64,000 nucleotides of DNA. Source: VXYL01 sp963666465. GTDB lineage: Bacteria > Pseudomonadota > Gammaproteobacteria > Pseudomonadales > Azotimanducaceae. Made by a program: the position numbers and the translations under genes. The stretch is from contig OY762824.1 in assembly GCA_963666465.1 (NCBI GenBank), positions 4,960,001 to 5,024,000 of the forward strand, written 5' to 3'. The notes under the pieces are model-generated. The model was not told where the DNA came from and ran no database searches. It worked only from the letters and a program-made list of their open reading frames with translations. This document shows, in pieces, positions 18,510 through 26,780 of the stretch (positions are counted from its first letter, which is position 1; each line of letters opens with the position of its first letter).

Positions 18510-18586
18510 TGGTAGCTACGGGCGGGCTCGAACCGCCGACCCCAGGATTATGAATCCTGTGCTCTAACCAACTGAGCTACGTAGCC
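18510..18586 (-). tRNA. tRNA-Met (anticodon CAT), elongator type
   Basis: On the minus strand the gene begins GGCTACGTAGCTCAGTTGG and folds into a full cloverleaf. The acceptor GGCTACG pairs with CGTAGCT through one G-U pair. The anticodon loop is TTCATAA (anticodon at 18550-18552), the T-arm is GGTTCGAGCC, and an encoded CCA ends at 18510. It resembles elongator tRNA-Met of E. coli; the first base pair is not the unpaired C-A type of initiators. Confidence 0.95.
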
Positions 18587-18648
18587 TTCGGCACCAAGCT
18601 CGCGAGTGGGTATTGTCGAAACCGGACGGTGCCATTGTCAAGGCGCTG

Positions 18649-18740
18649 GCTTGCATGGAAGTACGCCCCCAGCGATGGGGGAATTGCCGGTACTTTCTTA
18701 CGCGTCAGCGGTCGGGGATGCTTCCCCGGCTGAAGGCTCC
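18649..18740 (+). repeat. Dispersed double-hairpin repeat, copy B
   Basis: This copy is almost identical to 12924-13014: CTTGCATGGAAGTACG, CCCCCAGCGATGGGGG, CGCGTCAGCGGTCGGGG and ATGCTTCCCCGGCTGAAGG. One T replaces a C in the right arm of the outer stem. It runs directly into the miniature element at 18736. Confidence 0.75.
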
Positions 18741-18997
18741 TGGCGCAGCAGTTCTCGTTTTGGCGCCTGGAGCCTGTCGGACTTCGGACGGCGCAAGCTG
18801 GCCGAATGCCGACAGGGTGGCAGGACGGCTTGGGCTGGGGCAGGAAGCGTTGCCGAAAGGCAACGGTTCCTGTGGCGCTGGCTTCGCCGTTAGGCGCATT
18901 GCACCCCGCGTTTCGGACCCAATCCGGGCCAAATCGACCGGCAGACCCGTCCAGTTGAGGGGTTGAAGGCCAAAATGAGAACTGCTGCTCCTGGCGC
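18736..18997. mobile_element. Miniature inverted-repeat element, copy 2, with a nested stem-loop element
   Basis: Terminal inverted repeats are AGCAGTTCTCGTTTTGGC (from 18747) and the arm ending near 18986. They are the same termini as in the 4748-4894 copy, with GCTCCTGGCGC at both outer flanks. The interior matches copy 1, except that a 105-bp stem-loop element (18770-18875) is inserted after TTTTGGCGCCTGG. Three tandem CTCCTGGCG units follow the right end, which blurs the flanking duplication. Confidence 0.6.
18770..18875 (+). repeat. Dispersed two-hairpin element, nested copy
   Basis: First hairpin: CCTGTCGG..CCGACAGG, with an inner TTCGG..CCGAA helix. Second hairpin: CGTTGCC-GAAA-GGCAACG (18848-18865). 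The end is TGTGGCGCTGG. Other copies are at 9185, 47521 and 50366. Confidence 0.7.
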
Positions 18998-19067
18998 TCC
19001 TGGCGCTCCTGGCGCAGCAAGGGTAGTGTCTCACTTTGGGCTTGTGCAGTGTCTGGCACTGTCCCCC

Positions 19068-19177
19068 GGGGAGGGCGTCCCGCCCTCCATCGCGCCGCAA
19101 GGCGCGCAGGGCACACTCGCGGCATGTGCAGGAAGGACGCGCCTGACGGCGCGCATGGAGGGCGGGACGCCCTCCCC
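19068..19177. repeat. Perfect 23-bp inverted repeat upstream of the Gfo/Idh gene
   Basis: The arm at 19068-19090 (core GGAGGGCGTCCCGCCCTCC) is repeated exactly in inverse orientation at 19155-19177. Each arm is itself palindromic. The left arm continues into CGCGCCGCAAGGCGCGC, and a similar composite occurs just after the same gene at 20412-20455. Confidence 0.75.
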
Positions 19178-19307
19178 CGGAGTGGTCCGGCAGGCAAGTC
19201 GACGCAGTCGCCGGCTGCGAACGGCCATGCGCCACGTCAGGCAGATTCAAGGTGACACTGCCGCTCCTGGCGCGTGCGGGTAGAATCGCCGCCGGGGAGG
19301 AACCTGC

Positions 19308-20405
19308 ATGACCATTGAGCCTGTCCGCATCGGCCTCATCGGCTGCGGCACCATCAGTCCCGCGTATCTGCGTGCCGCGGCGACGTTCGACATCCTTGAC
19401 TTCGTTGCCTGCGCCGACATCAATCCGGAAGCGACGGCGACAAAGGAGGAGAAGTTCGGAATTCCGGCGCGTTCCGTGGACGCGCTGCTGGCCTGCGACG
19501 ACGTGGAGGTGGTGCTGAACCTCACCGTCCCGGCCGCCCACAGCGAGATCAACCTGGCGGCGATTGACGCCGGCAAGCACGCCTACAGCGAAAAGCCGTT
19601 TGGTCTCGCTGCCGACGACGGTCGCCGAGTGCTCGAACGCGCCGCCAAGAAGGGCCTCCGGACCGGATGCGCGCCGGACACCTTCCTCGGCGGTGGCCAT
19701 CAGACCGTGCGCGGCCTGCTCGACGCCGGCGCCATCGGCAAGCCGGTGGCGGGCACGGCGTTCATGATGAGCCACGGCGTCGAGGTATGGCACCCCAACC
19801 CGGCGTTCTACTACCACCGCGGCGGCGGCCCGCTCTACGACATGGGCCCCTACTACCTCACCGCTCTCGTGCATGCGCTCGGGCCGGTGCGTCGCGTCGC
19901 CGCGATCACCACCCGCGGCCTCGACACCCGCAAGATCACATCCCAGCCCCATGCCGGGCAGATTATCGACGTGGAGGTGGACACCCACGCCGCCGCCACG
20001 CTGGAGTTCCACTCCGGCACCGTGGTCACCGTGGTGATGAGCTTCGATGTCTGGCTGCATTCCAACCGCTTCATCGAGCTGCACGGCACCGAGGCCAGCA
20101 TGTCGGCGCCAGACCCCAACACGTTCGGCGGCAAGGTGCGAATTTCGAGCGGGCGAGAGTGGGAGGAGCGCGCCCTCAGCCACGGCTACACCGACAACAT
20201 GCGCAGCATTGGCCTTGCCGACATGTGCAAGGGCATCCGCACCGGCCGCCCGCACCGCTGCGACGGCCACCTCGCGCAGCATGTGCTGGAGATCATGGAC
20301 GCCTTCGGCGCATCGTCGGCAAGCGGCGAACACGTCACGGTCGCGAGCGCGCCGGAACGCCCCGAGCCCCTGCCGACGGGGCTCAGCGGCGGCGCGCTGG
20401 ATTAG
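19308..20405 (+). CDS. Gfo/Idh/MocA-family oxidoreductase
   Basis: This 365-aa NAD(P)-dependent dehydrogenase-like protein has the Rossmann loop RIGLIGCGTISPAYL near residues 7-21. The family lysine motif is SEKPFGL near 94-100, and the C-terminal alpha/beta domain contains GGGPLYDMGPYYLTALVHAL. Members oxidise or reduce sugars, inositols and related compounds; the substrate here is unknown. A GGAGGAA ribosome-binding site precedes the ATG. The gene is single and flanked by related GC-rich palindromes. The family call is secure. Confidence 0.93.
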   Translation: MTIEPVRIGLIGCGTISPAYLRAAATFDILDFVACADINPEATATKEEKFGIPARSVDALLACDDVEVVLNLTVPAAHSEINLAAIDAGKHAYSEKPFGLAADDGRRVLERAAKKGLRTGCAPDTFLGGGHQTVRGLLDAGAIGKPVAGTAFMMSHGVEVWHPNPAFYYHRGGGPLYDMGPYYLTALVHALGPVRRVAAITTRGLDTRKITSQPHAGQIIDVEVDTHAAATLEFHSGTVVTVVMSFDVWLHSNRFIELHGTEASMSAPDPNTFGGKVRISSGREWEERALSHGYTDNMRSIGLADMCKGIRTGRPHRCDGHLAQHVLEIMDAFGASSASGEHVTVASAPERPEPLPTGLSGGALD

Positions 20406-20875
20406 GGCCTTCGGAGGGAGGGCACCGGCCCTCCATGCGCGCCGCCAAGGCGCGGCCAGCGCACCAGCTTGCCGACCTGCGGTATCCCCGCGTCACCGAC
20501 AGACTTACATCAACGTACTGATTTAACTACATTTTTGGGCTGGTGGCAATAGCGACGACTCCTTCAGCGACTCCTTTGGCAGCGGGCCTTTGTGCGTCCT
20601 AGTGCGCGGACATGCGCGACATGCGCGAGGTGCGCGAGGCGCGAGACAAGAGCATGCGAGGCGCTAGCTCGCAGGCCACGGCCAGCTGGCGGTTAGCGGA
20701 CACTAGGGTAGTGCGCCGAACCCCCGGAAGAGAAAGACCACCTTCGCCGCAGCCGGAGAGGCGGGGTGCGGGAATCAAATCTACGCTCAGCCAACACACG
20801 GCGCTTGAGCTTTTACGACAGCGTCCGTAAGCTCGTCGGCTAACCATCCCCCGAAAGTGTCGCGAGGCCATCCAG
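20406..20875. repeat. Gene-free stretch with palindromic repeat and short direct repeats
   Basis: 20412-20455 carries GGGAGGGCACCGGCCCTCC followed by ATGCGCGCCGCCAAGGCGCG, related to the repeat at 19068-19110. Around 20607-20645 the motif ATGCGCGA/GTGCGCGAGG recurs three to four times. An AT-rich segment (about 20500-20545) stands out from the local GC content and may mark an old integration edge. No gene was recognised. Confidence 0.5.
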
Positions 20876-21660
20876 GTGCCGCCTTGGTTGACCAAGAAAT
20901 TCGTCTGGGCTCTCGTGTTTGCCTTGGCAGTCGGGCCTGCCGTCACTGGCTTGCTACTCACCATAGGCGACCAGTGGCTTCGAAACGTCGTAGACGACTG
21001 GATGAGCGACCCAGACCTGTTCGATTCCTTGTCGATACGCCCAGATCAATACCAGGGGCTGCCACTGCGTTGGCGACAAGCGCTTGCGGAAATCGCGGTC
21101 CGTGACTCAGCGGAGGCGGCTCCGCTACAGAGCTTATCAAGACGCTTGATGTAGAGGACATTGATCTGCTAGAGCGAACAGCCCCGTATGTACTTGGTTT
21201 CGGTCACTCGGCAGGTATCGTGCGTCACCGGATCGTGGGAACCTACCCGCACCGGTTACCAAACGTACCTTCAGCAGATTTCGGTAAGCTGCAAAACTTG
21301 GGAGTGATCGAGTCTTCAGGCTACAGGATCTCTTTACCTAGCAGGACCCATATTGCCGGCAGAGGCACAGCATTGGTAGTTTTCCTAGAAGATACTGGCC
21401 AAGAGCTACCGGTGAGCTACACGAAGTTTGCCGACGTCGGAACTGAGCTGATGTCGGTCGTTGGAAGGCATACGGATCTTGCCTATCTGGAATGGGTAGC
21501 GCAAAAGATCGAGAGAGATGCGGACGCCACCGTCGAGTTGTTGGCGATAGAGGACAATCGAGAGGGGATAACAATGGCTCCGCTAAAACTCACGGTTCCG
21601 TCGGGCGATGTCGGGCGCATCAACCGCGCGGCGATAAGCCCGTTGCCGACGGAGGAATAG
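20876..21660 (+). pseudogene. Membrane-anchored protein of unknown function, probably frameshifted
   Basis: The first frame (GTG at 20876) encodes a transmembrane helix, WLTKKFVWALVFALAVGPAV, and a soluble start, ending in frame at about 21154. The neighbouring frame then gives ELIKTLDVEDIDLLERTAPY and VLGFGH, then FGKLQNLGVIESSGYRI and TDLAYLEWVAQKIER to a stop at 21660. The LDVEDIDLLERTAPYV block resembles the C-terminal part of DUF2806-type proteins, but I am not certain. It sits beside the restriction-modification genes and has lower GC content. One indel near 21100-21140 would join the parts. Confidence 0.45.
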
Positions 21661-21829
21661 GTGAAGCGCGACGCTCTCGACGTTGCCGCGTTGTGTAGCG
21701 CACTAGGCCATTCGCGCGTAAACCTCGCTGTAGCGGTGATCGTGCGTGCTGGGCGGTGCTTTCCCGCACAAGCTGGCGCACTTGCGGCGAAGGGTGCGCA
21801 GGCACTCCTCGAAAGCGAATGGGTGGCAT

Positions 21830-23419
21830 CTAGCGCGCCACGTCGAACAGTTTGGCCTGTTCGCTAGTGGGGAGCGGCGGAAGGAGTCCGGCAAGTTGCG
21901 GGAGGCCCTTGACGGGAACGTTGCCGAGTTCCTTGGGCTCGAGCTTGTGAAGACCGCCACCGTAGACCCGGCCCTCGCCGAGCAGATCCGCAGGGCGGAT
22001 GGTGTTGAGGTACTCCCAGATCTGCCGCATCAGGGCTGGTCGATTGTTGGCAGCCTTGGTGAGCTGCGGCTTCGGATACAGCATGAGGTAGACGTTGGCA
22101 GCGGTTGCTCGGGAGTTGTTCAGGATAAAGCGGAACGGCCGCCCGCTCTTGGTGTCGCTACGGCCGAGGTAGGTGCAGACGAGCGGCGCGGCAGGACGGT
22201 TCTCCTGGGCGTACCAAGGCCTGCGGTGACGACAGAGATAGCGCTTGGCGACGCGTCTGGACTTGCCCTCTTGGAGGTATTCCCAAAGTGACGGATACCT
22301 GGTCTTGATGTCGTCTTCCGATAAGGGGCAGTCGAGCAGGTAGAGTCGACGTTCCAATATCGGGTTGCCGTCGCAGTCCGCAAGTATTTCGTCGTCGGAC
22401 AGGTAGCGTGGGCTCGGCAGGATCGGCCGGAAGGCTTCGTATGGCAGTTCGCGGCGTTCGACTTCCTCGGCCGACAGGATGAAGTAGCTGTTGTCGCCGG
22501 TGGCTAGACCGCGTTTGATGGTGAAATAGTCGGACAGTACGGGCGCCTCTGTGACTACGCTCGGATCTGCCTTGGGGTAGCGGGTCCACTTGCGGTCGCG
22601 GCGCAAGGCGGCGGCGGGGACGGAGCGTTCGACGACCGGACGGGCCACAGAGCCTCCGAAGGTGAAGCGGACTTCGTGGGACGGACTGGGGGACGACTTG
22701 CGGAACCAGACCACGGCGGAGGAAACGAGGGCGTTGCCGAACTGCACGTCGTTGGGGTCGAAGCGGTGGATGTGCAGGAGGCTCACGGTGTCGAGGAGAT
22801 ATCGCTTGACCGCAACGCCGTAGTTGACGTCCATGAACTCACTAGGGGTCAGCCAGCCGGCGAGGCCACCATCCGCCATCCAGAGATGGGTCAATCCGAG
22901 GAAATAGCAATACAGACCGGCGAGTCCGCTCAGTTCAAGGCCGCAGGCCGACTGGATGCACGCGCGAAGCCGGTGCTTGTCACCGTTGCCGATGTGGTGG
23001 TGGCGTACGTACGGCGGATTGCAGATGACCAGGTTGAATCGGCCCGTGGCCGGCGGTGCCGGGGCGACGGTGAAGTCGGCCTGTCGGATGTCGAGGCCCG
23101 TGGACTGCCACAGCGCTGCGGCCGGCACCGCGTAGTGTGGATCGATCTCGTAGCCGACAGCGGAGTCGATACGTTCCTCCGGGAACACGTCGAGAAGCGC
23201 AGAATAGAATGACCCCGTGCCAATGGCCGGATCGAAGAAGCGCACTCTGGTGTCGGGGCCCAACTGACGCTTCGCGTAGCCGAGAATGTCCCGGGCGAGC
23301 ACCGTTGGGGTCGCGAACTGCCCCATGCGATTTCTCTCGGCCTGAGTTTTGGCGGCGTCCAGATCCCTCTGGAGTTCGAGCCTGCGCGTTTCGATGGGCA
23401 AGTGCGGGCGTGCGCCCAT
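21830..23419 (-). CDS. N6-adenine DNA methyltransferase of a XamI-like restriction-modification system
   Basis: This 529-aa Eco57I/XamI-type methylase has motif I DPAIGTGSF near residue 66 (SAM binding) and motif IV NPPYVRHHH near 135 (adenine methylation). A long C-terminal target-recognition part (RGLATGDNSYFIL, LYLLDCPLSEDD) follows. N-terminal MGQFATPTVLARDIL is the standard opening of such enzymes. It starts at the base after the endonuclease stop, so the two were coupled. It would protect the cognate site; XamI itself recognises GTCGAC, but site identity here is not established. The gene is intact. Confidence 0.87.
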   Translation of the reverse strand: MGARPHLPIETRRLELQRDLDAAKTQAERNRMGQFATPTVLARDILGYAKRQLGPDTRVRFFDPAIGTGSFYSALLDVFPEERIDSAVGYEIDPHYAVPAAALWQSTGLDIRQADFTVAPAPPATGRFNLVICNPPYVRHHHIGNGDKHRLRACIQSACGLELSGLAGLYCYFLGLTHLWMADGGLAGWLTPSEFMDVNYGVAVKRYLLDTVSLLHIHRFDPNDVQFGNALVSSAVVWFRKSSPSPSHEVRFTFGGSVARPVVERSVPAAALRRDRKWTRYPKADPSVVTEAPVLSDYFTIKRGLATGDNSYFILSAEEVERRELPYEAFRPILPSPRYLSDDEILADCDGNPILERRLYLLDCPLSEDDIKTRYPSLWEYLQEGKSRRVAKRYLCRHRRPWYAQENRPAAPLVCTYLGRSDTKSGRPFRFILNNSRATAANVYLMLYPKPQLTKAANNRPALMRQIWEYLNTIRPADLLGEGRVYGGGLHKLEPKELGNVPVKGLPQLAGLLPPLPTSEQAKLFDVAR

Positions 23420-23773
23420 TTAGAGTCCGAACCCGACAAGGTCGTCGATGCGGTGTTCCCACACCCAGTCGATCCCCTCGGCAGCCTCGTAGCCCAGGTA
23501 GCCGCTGTCAAAGTAGCCGCAGAGAAAGAGGTTGAAGCAGACGTCGTCCCCGTGGGTGTGGCGTAGCTGAGCCATCTTGGCCGCCTCCTCTTTGCGGCGT
23601 TTATTGACGTTCGTGAAGTCGCCTGCTGACTTCGCTTCCAAGAGCAGGGGGAAGTCGCCGGGCTTGGCGGCCTTGGGCATCACTACGGCGTCCACGGGAA
23701 TGTTGATCTTCTTGCGCGCGCCCTCCTGATCGACCGGTACGATCAACCGAAAGGAGTAGGTTCCGGGGCGCAT
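23420..23773 (-). pseudogene. XamI-family restriction endonuclease, 5'-truncated
   Basis: The C-terminal 117 residues from MRPGTYSFRLIVPVD are well preserved: KINIPVDAVVMPK, GDFPLLLEAKSAGDFTNVN, KRRKEEAAKM, LFLCGYFDSGYLGYEAAEG and IDWVWEHRIDDL. The E-A-K pair fits a PD-(D/E)xK-type catalytic core. XamI-type enzymes are around 330 aa, so the N-terminal two-thirds is missing. Upstream sequence (23774-24036) is open in one frame but is not recognisably homologous. The enzyme is probably inactive, leaving an orphan methylase. Confidence 0.65.
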
Positions 23774-24036
23774 GGCGTTCGACCATCTCGCGCTCAGCCT
23801 GGGCGAGATGCGCGCCGAGGACTGGCAGGAACAGCGACAACCTGGTGGCACGCGTCGCCGGCAGACTTGGGGGCCTGGCCGAAAGCGTCCCCGACGCTGG
23901 CGCCCTTGACGAGGTATTCGAGTAGCCGCAGCCCGCGCTGGTGCGAAGACTGCCAGAGCGGCGCGAGGGACGCACGTCCGCAAGGGACGCTGAAATCCCC
24001 TGCCCGGGCTTGTGGGGCGCACGCATGGGGTTTGGG

Positions 24037-26094
24037 TCAGGGCGACTGCAGTGCAGCGCGGAACTTGTCTAGTTCCTTGATCGGCGCGGAGCAGACCAAG
24101 TCTCGGCAGACATGGGCTGTCACTCGGGCTCGGACCTCTGTCGTGACGAGGCGGGGCAGGTACGATGGCGCAAGGCACTCGTAGGGAATCGCGTAGGTGG
24201 CTCTGGTGGGCTGGTAGCCGTCCCTCGCCGCGTCGAGCCACGGCTGCATCTCGTCGGGCGGGCCCCGCAGGATCACCGTTTCGCCAGGTTCGGTTGCCGC
24301 CTCGATGGCGGTGAGGAGTGCCGAGTGCGCCGCGGGTTGGCGTTCGGCGAAGCCTCGCCCCCAGGCGAGGGCGGCATGGGCTGCGTCCAGATAGCGCGAT
24401 TCCGCGGTCAGGTGGCCGAATGCCGCAAGGGCGCGTGCAGCGGTGGCGTTGCCGGGCGGCAGGGCGTCGTCGAGCACCGGTTTCGGGCGGTGGATGAGTT
24501 GCTCGTGGTCGTGTGCCGTGAACCAGAAGCCGCCGGCATCCTCGTCCAGGAAGAGCGTGAGCAAGCCGTCCGCCAGCAGACGGGCGAAGGCGATGTTGGC
24601 GTCGTCCCAGCGTGCTTCCAGGAGCGCCAGCACGCCCTGCAGCATGTTGGCGTAGTCGTCGAGATAGGCTGGATGCCGCGCCGTGCCACCGGTGCAGCTT
24701 GCCATGAGGCGGCCGTCCTGCACCATGTCCTCGCGCACGAACGCTGCGGCCCTCGCCGCCGAGTCGATCCACGCCGGTTCGCCCAGCCGCAGCGCCGCTC
24801 GCACCATGCCGTGAATCGCAAGGCCGTTCCACGCCGCGAGTACCTTGTCGTCGCATGCGGGCCGAGGCCGCTCGCTGCGGTGAGCAAAGAGCTTGGCCCG
24901 GGCCCTCGCCAACAGCTCTGCCGCGTCGTCCGCGTCCAGATACAGCCGCTCTGCCACCGAGCGCCACGAGTCGCGCCGGTGCAGATGCCATCTGCCCTCG
25001 AAATTGGCCGGTCGGTCGAGGCCATAGAGGGTCTCCACCACCAGATACTCATCCTCGGTGAGAAGCCGCTTCACTTCGTGTCGGCGCCAGACGTAATGCC
25101 GCCCCTCGCCGCCGTCGCTGTCGGCATCGAGTGCGGCGCAGTAGCCGCCGTCCGGATGCTGCATCTCGCGCATCACCCAGCCAGCCGTGTCGCGAAGCGC
25201 TCCCTCGAACAGGGCGTCGGGCGCCACCGCCATCGCGTCCGCATAGAGCGCGAGCAGCGAGCCGTTGTCGCAGAGCATCTTCTCGAAGTGCGGAATCATC
25301 CACTCGCGGTCGGTGGAATAGCGACAGAAACCGCCGCCCAGGTGATCGAAGATGCCGCCGCGGGCCATCTTCGTGAGTGTCGTCATCACCATGTCGAGGG
25401 CTTCGCGATCCGGCTGGCCGCTGGCGCGGCCGCGGCGCCAGTGGCGCAGGAGCCGATCCACCGCCCCCGGCATCGGGAACTTGGGCGCATTGCCGAAGCC
25501 GCCGCCTTGGGAGTCGTAGAGCTTGCCGAGCTGCTCCCGCCCGGCGGCAAGCAGGGCGTCGTCGGCCAGCTTCGATTCCGCCCTGGCGGCATCCAATTGC
25601 TGCACCACGGCGCGCAGCTTGTCGCCCTGTTGGCGGATGTCGCCGGTGCGTTCGTGCCAGGCGTCGGAGATGCGGATCAGCACATCAACGAAGCCCGGCA
25701 GACCGTGGCGGGGCGTGCGGGGGAAGTAGGTGCCGGTGAAGAACGGCAGCAGCGTATCCGGATCGAGGAATGCGGTCAGGGGCCAGCCGCCGCTCTGACG
25801 GGTGAGCAGGTGGTGGGCGACTTGGTAGGCGCGGTCGATATCCGGCCGCTCTTCCCGATCCACCTTGATGTTGACGAAGCGCTCGTTCATCACACTCGCC
25901 GTCGCCTCATGCTCGAACGACTCGTGCGCCATCACATGGCACCAGTGGCACGCCGAATAGCCGATGGAGAGCAGGATGGGACGGTTCTTGGTGCGGGCGA
26001 GGGAGAGCGCCGTCTCGCCCCAGGGATGCCAGTCCACCGGATTGTCGGCATGTTGCGCGAGGTAGGGGCTGGTTTCGCCGGTGAGGTGGTTCAT
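24037..26094 (-). CDS. Thioredoxin-domain protein, YyaL/DUF255 family
   Basis: The 685-aa product has the DUF255 N-terminal thioredoxin-like domain: SPYLAQHADNPVDWHPWGE, SIGYSACHWCHVMAHESF (CHWC redox pair near residues 49-52) and NIKVDREERPDID. A six-hairpin glycosidase-like (alpha/alpha) domain follows from about residue 200. The YyaL/spermatogenesis-associated protein 20 family is widespread, but its biochemical role is unsettled. Length and motif order are full and normal. It looks like a core gene at the edge of the defence region. Confidence 0.92.
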   Translation of the reverse strand: MNHLTGETSPYLAQHADNPVDWHPWGETALSLARTKNRPILLSIGYSACHWCHVMAHESFEHEATASVMNERFVNIKVDREERPDIDRAYQVAHHLLTRQSGGWPLTAFLDPDTLLPFFTGTYFPRTPRHGLPGFVDVLIRISDAWHERTGDIRQQGDKLRAVVQQLDAARAESKLADDALLAAGREQLGKLYDSQGGGFGNAPKFPMPGAVDRLLRHWRRGRASGQPDREALDMVMTTLTKMARGGIFDHLGGGFCRYSTDREWMIPHFEKMLCDNGSLLALYADAMAVAPDALFEGALRDTAGWVMREMQHPDGGYCAALDADSDGGEGRHYVWRRHEVKRLLTEDEYLVVETLYGLDRPANFEGRWHLHRRDSWRSVAERLYLDADDAAELLARARAKLFAHRSERPRPACDDKVLAAWNGLAIHGMVRAALRLGEPAWIDSAARAAAFVREDMVQDGRLMASCTGGTARHPAYLDDYANMLQGVLALLEARWDDANIAFARLLADGLLTLFLDEDAGGFWFTAHDHEQLIHRPKPVLDDALPPGNATAARALAAFGHLTAESRYLDAAHAALAWGRGFAERQPAAHSALLTAIEAATEPGETVILRGPPDEMQPWLDAARDGYQPTRATYAIPYECLAPSYLPRLVTTEVRARVTAHVCRDLVCSAPIKELDKFRAALQSP

Positions 26095-26139
26095 GGCATC
26101 CGGTGGGTCGTTGTCGCAACCATCATAGCCTCGGTGCCC

Positions 26140-26491
26140 AGGATGATTTCACGCTACGGGTTGACGCTGGCTAAGCGGCGTTCTGCGGGCGGCTCGCGGG
26201 ACAAGCCGCGCTGAGGGTGCCGGGTCGGGGTATGGAACGCGGCGTGGTCGCGATCGGGCGGGCGAGGTGCGAGGGTCGCTGGCGGCGGATGGGGGGGGTG
26301 GCGGTTTGCGGCGGCGTGGCCGGGGATATCAGTGCGGCGACAGGATGGCGTCGAGGGCCTCGCGGCGGCGCATCATGAAGTGGAGGTTCGCCTCGGGCAG
26401 GTGGCGGAAGCCGCGGTGGAACACGACGGCGAGCGCGATGTTGTTGACGGCGAGCGCGATGTTGTTGAGGATGGCGTTGTTGGCGGGCGCG
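26140..26491. repeat. Direct repeat flanking the CRISPR-Cas operon, left copy
   Basis: From AGGATGATTTCACGCTACGG onward this stretch matches 34321-34666 almost base for base, apart from small indels and a 21-bp tandem duplication here. It covers the 3' end of a transposase relic plus about 190 bp beyond its stop. Both copies are in the same orientation, 8.2 kb apart, with the cas genes between them. Confidence 0.8.
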
Positions 26492-26655
26492 ACGATGGAC
26501 CGCGCCGTGTCGCGGGTGACGTGCAGGGCGTCCGGGGTGATGGCGCAAACGTGGACGAAGACCATCTTGGTCACGCCGTAACCATGAAAGCACGCCAAGC
26601 ACATCGCCGAACAGCGCGACGTTTCGACCATCCAGCTCGTGGTCGAATTCACCAT
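26329..26655 (-). pseudogene. ISAs1-like transposase relic, left of the cas operon
   Basis: The C terminus reads VVFHRGFRHLPEANLHFMMR and RREALDAILSPH, stopping at 26329. It is preceded by AITPDALHVTRDTARSIV, resembling the DDE-domain segment of ISAs1-type transposases. NNIALAV is duplicated by a 21-bp tandem repeat. Much of the catalytic domain is deleted. Nothing recognisable lies in 26656-26780 apart from the GAGGTGGGAA ribosome-binding site of cas3. Confidence 0.6.
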
Positions 26656-26780
26656 GGAGGCGATCGACGGGCGTTCATAGCCCCGCGTTGTTCGCCGCCA
26701 CGTTGCCGAGCTTGCTCCGGGTTCGCGCCCGGCGGCGCTCTCAGATCTCAGGATAGGTCCAACAGCAACCGAGGTGGGAA

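Noticed and set aside
21661..21867. Short frame starting with GTG right after the 21660 stop
   Set aside because: Low-complexity and unsupported; its 3' part overlaps the methylase C terminus on the other strand.
23774..24991. N-terminal extension of the restriction endonuclease across the YyaL-type gene
   Set aside because: The open frame upstream is antisense-type shadow sequence without XamI-like motifs.
24112..26214. Long open frame antisense to the YyaL-type gene
   Set aside because: No domain and no plausible start; the opposite strand carries a full family member.
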